Counted from the stretch's first letter, positions 51,443 to 60,240 are shown. The stretch: DNA of 64,000 nt from Streptomyces sp. XY006 (GCF_002237655.1 NZ_NOKT01000015.1:124001-188000); one strand, 5' to 3'. Translations and numbers: made by a program. The notes: a model not told the origin generated them from the letters alone.

Positions 51443-51805
51443 CTACGACGCCAGCGCCTCCGGGAGGTTGTCGTACACGGGCACGTCCCGGCGCATGCCG
51501 GTGAGTTCCAGGACGCGGCTCGCGATCCCGTCCGGCCGGGCCACCAGCCGGACCCGGGCCCCGGGACGCAGGCCCTCGCGTATGTCGTTGATGAGGCGGA
51601 CGCCCTGGGAGTCCATGAAGGAGGTCGCCCTGAGGTCCAGGATGAGCACGTCCAGCCGGTCCCCGCGGGCCTCGGCCTCGGACATGACATGCGGGAGCAG
51701 TTCCGGGGCGGTGCAGTAGTCGATCTCGGCGGGCATCGTGAGGTGGACGCGGCCCGGTAGGTCGCGCAATTCTGTGGGATTCGTGAAGAAGGTCACGGCA
51801 CTCAC
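51443..51805 (-). CDS. STAS domain protein (anti-anti-sigma factor type)
   Basis: About 120 residues from GTG 51805 (MSAVTFFTNPTELRDLPGRV). SpoIIAA/RsbV fold: RVHLTMPAEIDYCTAPELLP, DVLILDLRATSFMDSQGVRL with the Ser at the phosphorylation position in MDSQG, and IREGLRPGARVRLVARPDG. Phosphorylation by an RsbW-like kinase would switch it off; an RsbU-like phosphatase would switch it on. Neither partner is adjacent, though both families occur at 3.7-9 kb. No Shine-Dalgarno is clear; upstream Met at 51865 is possible. Confidence 0.82.
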   Translation of the reverse strand: MSAVTFFTNPTELRDLPGRVHLTMPAEIDYCTAPELLPHVMSEAEARGDRLDVLILDLRATSFMDSQGVRLINDIREGLRPGARVRLVARPDGIASRVLELTGMRRDVPVYDNLPEALAS

Positions 51806-52028
51806 CTGGCAGACGTTCGTCCGGTTTCGGTAAGGCCGCTTCCTGACCCGTCGCCATTCCACCATGCCGGGGGGTGGCCATGGAAGCGGCCTGGCCCGGC
51901 CGTCGGCCGGGCGTCACTTCGAGGCAACCGAACAGTTAGAGTGCTGTCCGTCCTGTGCTCGCAGTCGGGAATGTGCTGCGGAGCTCTCCTGCGCACGGCC
52001 ATGGCCGTGCATGCCGAAGAGGTTCGTG

Positions 52029-52733
52029 GTGGCTGCGTCCGAGTTTCCTGATTTGCCCCGTTTTCCGGTCGGCTTCGAGCTGGCCGAAGCACTGACGGTG
52101 GCTTCTCAGCAGCTGCACGAGACCTCCACTCCGCACAGCACGCTGCGCACGGCGGTCCGGCTGGCCGTCCACCTCATGCCGGGGGCCGAGCACGCCGGGA
52201 TCTCCGTGATCGAACGCGGTGACAGGCTCCGCACGCTCGCCTGGACCGACGAGGTCGTCCGCTCCGCCGAGTCCCGGCACACCGGCCGCGACGGCCACGG
52301 GCACTGGGACCAGCTGTGGCACAGCCCCGTCGCGCGGATAACGGACAGCGAGGCGGACGACGGCTGGGACGTGCTGGCGGCCCTGGGTCTGCGCTCGGCG
52401 CTGTCGCTGCGGCTGCGCGCCGACAAGCGCCGGCTGACCGTGCTCACGGCCTACGCGCGCAAGCCCGGTGTCTTCGACGAGGACGCGACGCGCATCGGCC
52501 GGCTGTTCACCGCGCACGTCAGCATCGCCCTGGACTCCGCGACCGTGCGCGAGCAGCTCACCGAGGCCATGCACACCCGCGACCTGATCGGCCAGGCCAC
52601 CGGCATCCTCATGGAACGTCAGGGCATCGACGCCGCCGCGGCCTTCGAGAGCCTGGTGCGGGCCTCCCAGCGGGAGAACGTCAAACTGCGCGAGCTGGCC
52701 CGCCGTATCGTCGGCACCCACAACACCGCCTGA
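52029..52733 (+). CDS. GAF-ANTAR domain transcription antiterminator-like protein (1)
   Basis: About 234 residues. GAF domain (~15-165: LAEALTVASQQLHETSTPHS, GAEHAGISVIERGDRLRTLA) and a C-terminal ANTAR RNA-binding domain (~175-230: DLIGQATGILMERQGIDAAA, LVRASQRENVKLRELARRIV). ANTAR proteins bind paired hairpins in nascent RNA and prevent termination. GAAGAGG at 52016-52022 sits 6 nt before GTG 52029; an ATG at 52011 lacks such a site but is also possible. Ligand and target RNA unknown. A paralogue follows 60 bp later. Confidence 0.88.
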   Translation: MAASEFPDLPRFPVGFELAEALTVASQQLHETSTPHSTLRTAVRLAVHLMPGAEHAGISVIERGDRLRTLAWTDEVVRSAESRHTGRDGHGHWDQLWHSPVARITDSEADDGWDVLAALGLRSALSLRLRADKRRLTVLTAYARKPGVFDEDATRIGRLFTAHVSIALDSATVREQLTEAMHTRDLIGQATGILMERQGIDAAAAFESLVRASQRENVKLRELARRIVGTHNTA

Positions 52734-52792
52734 GACCGGGGCCGGACAGCTCGGGGGGCGTGTTCGCGGGCCGACGGGATACCCGTACGGTC

Positions 52793-53503
52793 ATGAGCTC
52801 CGAGACGTCCGACACGCTGGACCAGGCGATGGTGCGCAGCAGTGGTCTCGACACCCTGCTGCGCGATCTGACCGACCGCGCGGTGCAGGAGGTGCCCGGC
52901 GTGGCCGCGTGCAGCCTCACGGTGCGCCGCGCCGACCGGCTGCTGACGCTGGCCGGCAGCGACGGCCTGCCCAGCGGCCTGGACCTGCGGCAGTACGAGA
53001 ACGGATCGGGGCCCTGCGTCGACGCGGCGGAGACCGGAGCCGAGCAGTACGCGCCGGACCTGGCCGAGGAGTCCCGCTGGCCTTCGTACACGCCGTACGC
53101 GCTGTCCCTGGGTGTGCGCTGCCTGCTGGCGGTGCCGGTCGCCGTCGAGGGCGAGACGGGCGCCGCGTTCAACTTCTACGGTGTGCGGGCCGGGGCGCTG
53201 GACACCGCCCGGGACACGGCCCGGGCCTTCGCGGCCCGGGCGGGGGACGCGATCAACGTGTCCCTGGCCATCGAGCGCCGCCGCCAGTCGGCGGCCGACG
53301 TGCGCACCGCGCTGCTCTCGCGCAGCGTCATCGACCAGGCGGTCGGCATCCTCATGGCCCGGGAGCGCATCGACGCCCGCCAGGCCATGGAGCGGCTGCG
53401 CCGGGTCTCGCAGGACCGGAACGTCAAGCTCCGGGACCTGTGCGGCCAGTTGGTGGACCGGGTCTCCCGGCCGCGCGACCCCTCCTCACGCCGCGGGCAG
53501 TGA
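52793..53503 (+). CDS. GAF-ANTAR domain transcription antiterminator-like protein (2)
   Basis: 236 residues. GAF domain (~15-160: EVPGVAACSLTVRRADRLLT, GPCVDAAETGAEQYAPDLAE) and ANTAR domain (~175-230: SVIDQAVGILMARERIDARQ, RLRRVSQDRNVKLRDLCGQL). The two ANTAR domains are alike, but the GAF domains differ, so the pair could sense two signals for the same kind of RNA target. Its 3' end overlaps the convergent YceI gene by 18 bp. Confidence 0.9.
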   Translation: MSSETSDTLDQAMVRSSGLDTLLRDLTDRAVQEVPGVAACSLTVRRADRLLTLAGSDGLPSGLDLRQYENGSGPCVDAAETGAEQYAPDLAEESRWPSYTPYALSLGVRCLLAVPVAVEGETGAAFNFYGVRAGALDTARDTARAFAARAGDAINVSLAIERRRQSAADVRTALLSRSVIDQAVGILMARERIDARQAMERLRRVSQDRNVKLRDLCGQLVDRVSRPRDPSSRRGQ

Positions 53504-54307
53504 CTCGCCCTGCACGGCCTGGATGTCCAGCTCCACCCTGAGGGTGGTGCCGATGGCGGCGATGCCCGCCTGGAGGACCTGGTTGTAGTTCATCGCGAAG
53601 TCCTCGCGCCGCAGCTCGGTCGTGGCCCGGAACGCCGCCCGGGTGCCGCCCCACGGGTCCGGGCCCGTGCCCAGGTAGGCCAGGTCCAGGTCGACCGGCC
53701 GCACGACACCGTGCATGCCCAGCTCGCCGTGGACGGTCCACCGGTCCGACCCGGTCGCCGTCACCCCGGTGGACCGGTAGGTGATCTCCGGGAACCGCTC
53801 GACGTCCAGGAAGTCCGGCGACTTCAGATGCCCGTCGCGCATGCCGTTGCCCGTGTCGATCGAACCGGCCCGGATCACCGCCTCCACGCGCGACTTGGTG
53901 ACGTCGTCCGGCGCGATCTCGATCGCGCCGGAGAACTCCGTGAACCGGCCGTGCACGCTGGAGATGCCCAGGTGCTGGGCCACGGCGGCCACGCTGGAGT
54001 GCACCGGGTCGATCGTCCACGGCCCCGGCGGCGGCAGCTCGGTGCCGCCCTGGCGCGCGAGCGTCACCGTGCCGACCTCGGCCCGCCCGCTCGCCGTGAC
54101 GATCACACTCGACGCGGCGGGCGCGTACCCGACCGCCGTGACGATCACCGTGTACGCCCCCGGCTGCAGCGGCGCCGCGTCCCGTACGGCGCCCTCGGCG
54201 TCCGCCTCGGCCCGCAGCACCTGCGCGCCGGTCATGTCCGCCACCGTGACGACCGCGTGCGACACGGCCCATCCGTCCCGGGTACGGATCCTCGCGGTCA
54301 GTCCCAT
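53486..54307 (-). CDS. YceI family protein with N-terminal carboxypeptidase-regulatory-like domain
   Basis: 273 residues. N-terminal beta-sandwich (~1-85: VSHAVVTVADMTGAQVLRAE, PGAYTVIVTAVGYAPAASSV) followed by a YceI lipocalin-like domain (~95-270: GPWTIDPVHSSVAAVAQHLG, GRFTEFSGAIEIAPDD, RFPEITYRSTGV, VDLDLAYLGTGPDPWGG). YceI proteins bind polyisoprenoids. No signal peptide is visible, so it may be cytoplasmic. ATG 54307 has GAGGAG upstream. Third gene of MarR-MFS-YceI, and it shares the beta-sandwich type with the MFS protein before it. Confidence 0.9.
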   Translation of the reverse strand: MGLTARIRTRDGWAVSHAVVTVADMTGAQVLRAEADAEGAVRDAAPLQPGAYTVIVTAVGYAPAASSVIVTASGRAEVGTVTLARQGGTELPPPGPWTIDPVHSSVAAVAQHLGISSVHGRFTEFSGAIEIAPDDVTKSRVEAVIRAGSIDTGNGMRDGHLKSPDFLDVERFPEITYRSTGVTATGSDRWTVHGELGMHGVVRPVDLDLAYLGTGPDPWGGTRAAFRATTELRREDFAMNYNQVLQAGIAAIGTTLRVELDIQAVQGESLPAA

Positions 54308-54331
54308 CTCACGTAACTCCTCAGAAAGAAA

Positions 54332-54389
54332 CCGGCCCGTGGCAGGGGGCGCACCTCCGCTCAGAGCGCGCCCGCCCGCCACGGGCCGG
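54332..54389 (-). terminator. Hairpin between MFS fusion and YceI genes
   Basis: 12-bp arms (54332-54343 and 54378-54389) separated by 34 nt, in the 90-bp gap between the two minus-strand genes. It could terminate or attenuate transcription into yceI. Confidence 0.5.
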
Positions 54390-54397
54390 GGTCCGTA

Positions 54398-56938
54398 CTA
54401 CTCGCCGGGGTGGGCGAGTTCGATGTCGTGGCCGTCGGCGCCGCGGCCCGTGACCGTCAGCGCGGTGGCCACCGGCGGGTAGCCCGTCGCGATGACGGTG
54501 TACTCGCCGCCGTCCAGGTCGGTGAAGGCGTACGCCCCGTCCGCGCCGGTCGTGGCCGAGCCGACGACGTTGCCCGCCTGGTCGACCAGCGTCACCCGGG
54601 CGTCGGCCAGCGGGCCGTGCGGGGCGCGGACGACACCCTGGACACGGGCGCCCGCGTCCAGGTCGATCTCGACCCGGGTGACCCCGGTGCCGCCGACCTC
54701 GACGGGCAGGGCGCGCGGCCGGTACCCGGCGGCGTTCACCGCGACGGTCACCGCCCCCGGCACCAGCTCGGCGAAGGAGAACTCGCCCTGCTCGCCGGTG
54801 GCCTGGGTGGCCAGCAGGTCGCCGCGCACGTCGGTCACGATGACCATCGCGTCCTTCACGGGCTGCCCGCTCTCGGCGGCCCGCACCAGGCCGGTCAGCC
54901 CGCTGGTGCCGCTGAGCAGGATGTCGTAGGCGAGCGGCTCGCCGTTGACCACGATCGTCGAGGCCTGTGGCTGGTAGCCGTCGGCGGAGGCGATCAGGAC
55001 GTACGACCCCGCGCCCGGCGCGTCGACCGCGTAGGAGCCGTCGGACTGTGCCACGGACCGGCCCAGCTGACGCCCGGCCAGCGAGATCAGCGTGACGGCG
55101 GCCTGCGGCACGGGCGCGGACTCGGCGCCGCGGACGAAGCCGCGGACCGGGACACCGCCCCCGCCGGACGCGGGCTCCTCGGCCCGGGCCACCGTGGCGA
55201 CCGCGGCGAGCCGCTGCGTGCCCTCGGGTCCGGTCCCGCCGGCGGCCTCGGTGTCCGCGACGGCCCAGCTCGGCACGGCCTTCTCGGCCGAAGCCCGGGC
55301 CGCCGCCTCCGCGGGAGCCTGCGCACCGGTTTCCGCGGCCGCGGCCTGCGCCAGCCCGCCCCTGGTCTTCAAGGGGACCTCCTTGATGAACAGCGACACC
55401 AGCAGCGCGAGCAGCGCCAGCGGGGCCGAGTAGAGGAACACGTCCGCGACACCGTGGCCGTAGGCGCTCTCCACGACGGTGCGGATCGGCGCGGGCATCG
55501 TGTCGAGGTCGGGGATGCCGCCCCCGCCCGTGCCGGCGTGGCCGAGGGCCGCGCCCTTGGCGCCGAGGCCGGCCAGGCCGTCCTGGACGTAGTCGGTGAT
55601 CTTGTTGCCGAGCACGGCGCCCAGCGCCGAGACGCCCACGGCACCGCCCAGGGACCGGAAGAAGGTCACCGTGGAGCTCGCGGCACCGAGATCGCCCGGC
55701 TCCACCTGGTTCTGCGTGCAGAGCACCAGGTTCTGCATCATCATGCCGATGCCGAGACCCAGCAGCGCCATGAAGATCGCTATGTGCCAGTACTCGGTGT
55801 CGTACCGGATGGTGCCCAGCAGCCCCAGGCCCGCGGTCACCAGCACACCGCCGGCGAGCAGCCAGCCCTTCCAGCGGCCGGTCCGGGTGATGATCTGCCC
55901 GGAGACGGTGGAGGAGACGAACAGACCCGCGATCATCGGGATCGTCATGACACCGGACATCGTCGGCGACTTGTCCCGGGCCAGCTGGAAGTACTGGCTG
56001 AAGAAGACGGTCCCGGCGAACATCGCGACACCGACGAACAGCGAGGCCAGCGACGCCAGCGTGATGGTGCGGTTGCGGAACAGCCGCAGCGGGATGATCG
56101 GCTCGCTCGCCCTGGACTCGACCAGGACGAAGACCGCCAGCAGCACCAGCGACCCGCCGACCATCGCGTACGTCTGCCACGAGACCCAGTCGTACTTGTC
56201 ACCGGCGAAGGTGACCCAGATGAGCAGCAGGCAGACGGCGGCGGTGATGAAGAAGGCGCCGGCCCAGTCGACCTTGACCTTCCGCTTCACCACGGGCAGG
56301 TGCAGGGTCTTCTGCAGCACGATCAGGGCGATCACCGCGAAGGGCACGCCGACGTAGAAGCACCAGCGCCAGCCGAGCCAGTCGGTGTCGGTGATGACAC
56401 CGCCGACCAGCGGGCCGCCGACCATCGCCGTGGCGAAGACGGCGCCGAGGTAGCCGTTGTACCGTCCGCGCTCACGCGGCGAGATCATCGCCGCCATGAT
56501 GATCTGGGCCAGCGCGGACAGACCGCCCATGCCGATGCCCTGGACGGCGCGGAAGGTGATGAGCATGCCCGGGTTCTGGGACATGCCGGCCGCCGCCGAA
56601 CCCAGCACGAAGATCACCAGCGCGAGCTGGATCAGCAGCTTCTTGGAGAACAGGTCGGCGAGCTTGCCCCACAGCGGGGTGGAGGCGGTCATCGTCAGCA
56701 GGGACGCGGTCACGACCCAGGTGTAGGCGCTCTGGCCGCCGCCGAGGTCCCCGATGATCCGGGGCAGGGCGTTGGAGACGATCGTCGACGACAGGATCGC
56801 GACGAACATGCCGAGCAGCAGGCCGGTGAGGGCCTCCATGATCTGCCGGTGCGTCATCGGAGCGTCGCCGGAGGAGCCGTGGGAGCCTCCCCCGTGCTTG
56901 GCATGAGCCCGCACACCGGCTGGTGTGGTCGTTGCCAT
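54398..56938 (-). CDS. MFS drug transporter (DHA2) fused to three carboxypeptidase-regulatory-like domains
   Basis: 846 residues. Residues ~30-540 form a 14-TM DHA2 pump: LTGLLLGMFVAILSSTIVSN, GKLADLFSKKLLIQLALVIF (motif A), AVQGIGMGGLSALAQ-type motif C. After an Ala-rich linker, three tandem beta-sandwich units of ~80 residues follow (~600-840): VRGFVRGAESAPVPQAAVTL, LTGLVRAAESGQPVKDAMVI, VQGVVRAPHGPLADARVTLV, each ending in a DGSY/GEF/DGAY and PGxYxV pattern. The tail would face the cytoplasm after an even number of helices. The MarR gene 13 bp upstream is the likely local regulator. Confidence 0.9.
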   Translation of the reverse strand: MATTTPAGVRAHAKHGGGSHGSSGDAPMTHRQIMEALTGLLLGMFVAILSSTIVSNALPRIIGDLGGGQSAYTWVVTASLLTMTASTPLWGKLADLFSKKLLIQLALVIFVLGSAAAGMSQNPGMLITFRAVQGIGMGGLSALAQIIMAAMISPRERGRYNGYLGAVFATAMVGGPLVGGVITDTDWLGWRWCFYVGVPFAVIALIVLQKTLHLPVVKRKVKVDWAGAFFITAAVCLLLIWVTFAGDKYDWVSWQTYAMVGGSLVLLAVFVLVESRASEPIIPLRLFRNRTITLASLASLFVGVAMFAGTVFFSQYFQLARDKSPTMSGVMTIPMIAGLFVSSTVSGQIITRTGRWKGWLLAGGVLVTAGLGLLGTIRYDTEYWHIAIFMALLGLGIGMMMQNLVLCTQNQVEPGDLGAASSTVTFFRSLGGAVGVSALGAVLGNKITDYVQDGLAGLGAKGAALGHAGTGGGGIPDLDTMPAPIRTVVESAYGHGVADVFLYSAPLALLALLVSLFIKEVPLKTRGGLAQAAAAETGAQAPAEAAARASAEKAVPSWAVADTEAAGGTGPEGTQRLAAVATVARAEEPASGGGGVPVRGFVRGAESAPVPQAAVTLISLAGRQLGRSVAQSDGSYAVDAPGAGSYVLIASADGYQPQASTIVVNGEPLAYDILLSGTSGLTGLVRAAESGQPVKDAMVIVTDVRGDLLATQATGEQGEFSFAELVPGAVTVAVNAAGYRPRALPVEVGGTGVTRVEIDLDAGARVQGVVRAPHGPLADARVTLVDQAGNVVGSATTGADGAYAFTDLDGGEYTVIATGYPPVATALTVTGRGADGHDIELAHPGE

Positions 56939-56951
56939 GGGCTTCCTTTAC

Positions 56952-57440
56952 TTACGTGCTTGCGGGTGTACGGGTGGTCCGTTCGAAAGCGGGCGATGCC
57001 GCCCGGGCCGAGGGGCGGCAGTCGAAGCTGTCCCGCAGCCGCGCCATCAGCTCCGTGAGCCGGCCGACCTCCTCGTCGGTCCAGTCGCTCAGCCGCTCGG
57101 CCAGGACCTCGGTGGTCCGCCGGGACAGTTCGTCGAGCTGGGCGTGGCCCGCGGGGGTCAGGCGCAGGATGCGTGAGCGCTTGTCCGCGGGGTCGGGGGA
57201 GCGTTCGATCCAGCCCCGGTCCACGACGTGCGCGACATGGCGGCTGGTGACCGACATGTCCACCGCGAGCAGCTCCGCGAGCTTGCTCATGCGCATGTCG
57301 CCGTGGCGGCCCAGCAGGGTCAGTACGGCCGCCGACCCGCCGGGGCACTCGGCGGGCATGATCCGGCCGAGCTCCCGCTTGACGGCGCCGAAGGCACTGA
57401 ACTGGCGGACCAGCTCTTCGTACTGCGCCCTCTCGGCCAT
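56952..57440 (-). CDS. MarR family transcriptional regulator
   Basis: 162 residues. Winged helix: ECPGGSAAVLTLLGRHGDMR, MSKLAELLAVDMSVTSRHVA, HVVDRGWIERSPDPADKRSR (wing with D-x-R-S-R). First gene of the MarR-MFS-YceI operon; the stop lies 13 bp before the MFS start. The inverted repeat at 57458-57499 is just upstream of its start. GGGAGGTGTC supplies the Shine-Dalgarno. Confidence 0.93.
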   Translation of the reverse strand: MAERAQYEELVRQFSAFGAVKRELGRIMPAECPGGSAAVLTLLGRHGDMRMSKLAELLAVDMSVTSRHVAHVVDRGWIERSPDPADKRSRILRLTPAGHAQLDELSRRTTEVLAERLSDWTDEEVGRLTELMARLRDSFDCRPSARAASPAFERTTRTPAST

Positions 57441-57457
57441 GACACCTCCCGCTTTCG

Positions 57458-57499
57458 TTGCTTAGGGCAACCATAGAAGCCATTGGTTGCTACAGGCAA
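57458..57499. promoter_or_regulatory. MarR operator candidate
   Basis: GCAACCA (57467-57473) and TGGTTGC (57484-57490) form a perfect inverted repeat, extended outward with mismatches to TTGC/GCAA at 57458-57461 and 57496-57499. It sits 18-60 bp upstream of the marR ATG, where it would cover the promoter. Confidence 0.7.
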
Positions 57500-57618
57500 A
57501 TAAAAAGGCGGGGCGCGGGACCAAAACTTGGCAAAGGCAAGTATTGCGAGAGTAAATGTGCAGGTGGCGAGCCTGGCGCTCCGGGGCGCACGGGGTCAAA
57601 CGGAAGGCCAACCCCCAC

Positions 57619-57655
57619 TTGGGGAGCCCCGGCGTTTTCGCTAGGGTCTCGGGCC
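57619..57655 (+). promoter_or_regulatory. Promoter for the small membrane protein, leaderless
   Basis: TTGGGG (57619-57624), 17-bp spacer, TAGGGT (57642-57647); the ATG at 57656 is at the expected transcription start and no Shine-Dalgarno is visible. Confidence 0.5.
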
Positions 57656-57850
57656 ATGGCTAACAACCAGGCCCCCCAGGGCAATCACGACCCTGCCGGC
57701 AGCACCCAGATGTTCCGCGCGTTCGTCGACGAGGCGCCGCAGGGGCGGCAGGCCGCTGCGTCGTCCGGCGGCCCGCGCATCGGCCTCATCCTCGGCGTGA
57801 TCGCCGCGGTGGCGATCATCGCGGCGGTGGCTTGGCTGGCGCTGGGCTGA
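57656..57850 (+). CDS. Small single-pass membrane protein
   Basis: 64 residues. A hydrophilic N-terminus (MANNQAPQGNHDPAGSTQMF, DEAPQGRQAAASSG) and a C-terminal membrane anchor (IGLILGVIAAVAIIAAVAWL) ending two to three residues later. Tail-anchored topology, N-terminus inside. No family known to me. ATG 57656 is supported by the promoter spacing. Divergent from the MarR operon. Confidence 0.72.
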   Translation: MANNQAPQGNHDPAGSTQMFRAFVDEAPQGRQAAASSGGPRIGLILGVIAAVAIIAAVAWLALG

Positions 57851-57879
57851 TACGGCGGGTTCTCAAGCACGCGGCACCG

Positions 57880-58165
57880 AAGTCGAGGCCGGGTGGGTCC
57901 GCAACCCGGCGGCGCGGGGTGCCGCTGCGCCCACCCTCCCCCAAGCTCTCGGCTTCGCTCGAGCAGGGGGACCCCCATCGCCCCAGCGGCACGCATGCCC
58001 GCAGCTAAGCGGACCCGCACCTGCATACGGCGAGAAGGGGACGTGTCGGGGGGTGTCCGCCCGCAGCGGTTGGCGCGTCGACGGACAGCGAGTCGGTACG
58101 ACACCCCATCGCGCCGTTCCGAGGGCGGACACCCCCCGGCGCGGCCCCGACCCACCCCCACCGTC
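57880..58165. repeat. Intergenic region with nested inverted repeats
   Basis: Three pairs in the 370-bp gene-free gap 57851-58220. GGGTGGGTC (near 57889) pairs with GACCCACCC (near 58149). GGGGGGTGTCCGCCC (near 58048) pairs with GGGCGGACACCCCCC (near 58122). CCCCCAAGCTC with GAGCAGGGGG forms a hairpin at about 57938-57975 of a type I recall as widely dispersed in Streptomyces genomes. The near-terminal position of the outer pair gives a MITE-like look, but no target duplication is evident. Confidence 0.5.
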
Positions 58166-58220
58166 AGGCGCGGGCCGGGCGACAGGCGACGTGCGCCCGC
58201 GGTCGCTCAGGCCGCCGCGC

Positions 58221-59126
58221 TCAGTCCGAGATCAGGCCTTCCCGCAGCTGCGCCAGCGTCCGCGTCAGCAGCCGGGAGACGTGCATCTGCGAGATGCCGA
58301 CCTCCTCGCCGATCTGCGACTGCGTCATGTTCGCGAAGAACCGCAGCATGATGATCCGCCGTTCCCGCGGCGGCAGCTTCGCCAGCAGCGGCTTCAGGGA
58401 CTCCCGGTACTCCACGCCCTCCAGCGCCGTGTCCTCGTACCCCAGCCGGTCCGCCAGCGACCCCTCGCCGCCGTCGTCCTCCGGCGCCGGCGAGTCCAGC
58501 GAGGACGCCGTGTACGCGTTCCCCACCGCCAGCCCGTCGACCACGTCCTCCTCGGACACCCCGAGCACCGCGGCCAGTTCGGTCACCGTCGGCGACCGGT
58601 CCAGCTTCTGCGAGAGCTCGTCGCTGGCCTTGGTCAGCGCCAGCCGCAGCTCCTGAAGCCGCCGCGGCACCCGCACCGACCAGGACGTGTCACGGAAGAA
58701 CCGCTTGATCTCCCCGACCACCGTCGGCATCGCGAACGTCGGGAACTCCACGCCCCGTTCGCAGTCGAACCGGTCGATCGCCTTGATCAGCCCGATCGTG
58801 CCGACCTGGACGATGTCCTCCATCGGCTCGTTCCGCGACCGGAAGCGCGCGGCCGCGTACCGCACCAGCGGCAGGTTGAGCTCGATGAGCGTGTCACGGA
58901 CGTACGCACGCTCGGGGCTGTCCTCGCCGAGCGCGGCCAGCCGCAGGAACAGGGAGCGGGACAGGGTGCGGGTGTCGATGGCCCCCGTGGCCGGCAGCAC
59001 CGGCGCGGGCTCGGTCGCGAGCTCGGCCGGAACGTCGTCGATGGGGCCGAGTGAGTCGAGAGCATGGGGAGCTGTGTCGCTCTCCGCGAGCGTGAGCACC
59101 TTCGAGCTGCCCTGTTCTGCGGACAT
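58221..59126 (-). CDS. sigN: RNA polymerase sigma factor, SigB/F family, SigN-like
   Basis: 301 residues. Region 2: [40 protein letters not shown]. Region 3: [20 protein letters not shown]. Region 4: [20 protein letters not shown] and [20 protein letters not shown]. Lies directly downstream of sigF on the same strand, as sigN does in S. coelicolor, where it acts in submerged-mycelium/spore-associated expression. ATG 59126 ([16 protein letters not shown]) has AAAGGGGG upstream. No anti-sigma gene is adjacent. Confidence 0.87.
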   Translation of the reverse strand: MSAEQGSSKVLTLAESDTAPHALDSLGPIDDVPAELATEPAPVLPATGAIDTRTLSRSLFLRLAALGEDSPERAYVRDTLIELNLPLVRYAAARFRSRNEPMEDIVQVGTIGLIKAIDRFDCERGVEFPTFAMPTVVGEIKRFFRDTSWSVRVPRRLQELRLALTKASDELSQKLDRSPTVTELAAVLGVSEEDVVDGLAVGNAYTASSLDSPAPEDDGGEGSLADRLGYEDTALEGVEYRESLKPLLAKLPPRERRIIMLRFFANMTQSQIGEEVGISQMHVSRLLTRTLAQLREGLISD

Positions 59127-59195
59127 GCCACCCCCTTTGGGTCGCGGGACGGTCGCGGCGAACGCTCCCGTCTGAGGAACGCAGCCTTCACCTGA

Positions 59196-59221
59196 ATACC
59201 GGAGCCGAAGCCCCGGCAAAC
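59196..59221 (-). promoter_or_regulatory. SigB-type promoter match upstream of sigN
   Basis: On the minus strand GTTT (59221-59218), 16-bp spacer, CGGTAT (59201-59196), one base off the GNNT-N14-16-GGGTAY pattern. It would give a ~60-nt leader and suggests auto- or SigF control. Confidence 0.4.
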
Positions 59222-59230
59222 GCGCTTCAC

Positions 59231-59345
59231 GCAGAATGTCACATGTCGGCAACACGCTGTAGTGACATGTCGACATCTGAGACGCGAATCCGCCCTGCAA
59301 ACAAGGGGTCTGACGACTTTTCGGCTCTCAACTGTCGGCAACGGC
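59231..59345. promoter_or_regulatory. Repeated motifs upstream of sigN
   Basis: ACATGTCG occurs at 59241-59248 and 59265-59272 (24-bp spacing), each within longer GTCACATGTCGG / GTGACATGTCGAC contexts; the second contains the palindrome GACATGTC. TGTCGGCAAC occurs at 59244-59253 and 59333-59342. Candidate binding sites for a developmental regulator. Confidence 0.4.
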
Positions 59346-59394
59346 CCTGATGAGCGATTCCCTCGCCCCGGTGACCTCTCGCTCGCGTTTGCGG

Positions 59395-60240
59395 TTACGC
59401 GTCGATCCGGTTCGCAGACCGCAATCGCTGGAAGCTACGCGCCAGTAGCCGCGAGACGTGCATCTGCGAGACACCGAGCTCCGCGGAGATCTGAGACTGC
59501 GTGAGATTGCTGTAGTACCGCAGCAGCAGGATCCGCTGCTCCCGCTCGGGCAGCTGGACGAGCAGATGCCGTACGAGGTCGCGGTGCTCCACCCCGTCCA
59601 GGGCGGGATCCTCGTAGCCGAGCCGGTCCAGCAGCCCCGGCAGCCCGTCGCCCTCCTGCGCGGCCTCCAGGGAGGTGGCGTGGTACGACCGCCCGGCCTC
59701 GATGCAGGACAGCACCTCGTCCTCGGTGATGCGCAGCCGCTCGGCGATCTCCGAGGTCGTCGGGGTCCGCCCGAACGCGGTCGTCAGGTCCTCGGTCGCG
59801 CTGTTCACCTGCACCCACAGCTCGTGCAGCCGGCGCGGCACGTGGACCGTGCGGACGTTGTCGCGGAAGTAGCGCTTGATCTCGCCGACGACCGTCGGCA
59901 TCGCGAACGTCGGGAACTGCACGCCCCGGTCCGGGTCGAACCGGTCGATGGCGTTGATGAGCCCGATGGTGCCGACCTGGACGACGTCCTCCATCGGCTC
60001 GTTGCGGGAGCGGAACCGGGCGGCCGCGTAGCGCACGAGCGGCAGGTTCGCCTCGATGAGCGCCCCGCGCACGCGGTCGTGTTCCGGCGTGCCCGGCTGG
60101 AGCTCCTTCAGCTGGGCGAAGAGCACCTGTGTCAGGGCGCGGGTGTCCGCGCCACGGCTCCGCTGGGGAGTCGCCGGGGCAGCCGGGGCGGCCGGGACGG
60201 CTTCCGAGGTGGGTGCCTGAGGTGCGGTACTGGCCAGCAC
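59395..60240 (-). CDS. sigF: RNA polymerase sigma factor SigF (late sporulation)
   Basis: 281 residues from GTG 60240 ([21 protein letters not shown] upstream); a GTG at 60252 is also possible. Ala/Pro-rich N-terminus, then region 2 ([40 protein letters not shown]), region 3 ([20 protein letters not shown]) and region 4 ([40 protein letters not shown]). It matches S. coelicolor SigF closely as I recall it; SigF acts in prespores for spore-wall and pigment maturation and is transcribed only with the early whi genes working. Confidence 0.92.
   Translation of the reverse strand: MLASTAPQAPTSEAVPAAPAAPATPQRSRGADTRALTQVLFAQLKELQPGTPEHDRVRGALIEANLPLVRYAAARFRSRNEPMEDVVQVGTIGLINAIDRFDPDRGVQFPTFAMPTVVGEIKRYFRDNVRTVHVPRRLHELWVQVNSATEDLTTAFGRTPTTSEIAERLRITEDEVLSCIEAGRSYHATSLEAAQEGDGLPGLLDRLGYEDPALDGVEHRDLVRHLLVQLPEREQRILLLRYYSNLTQSQISAELGVSQMHVSRLLARSFQRLRSANRIDA

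Noticed and set aside
51443-51805. STAS protein lacking its phosphorylation site
   Set aside because: MDSQG keeps the Ser that aligns with SpoIIAA Ser58; only the following residue differs.
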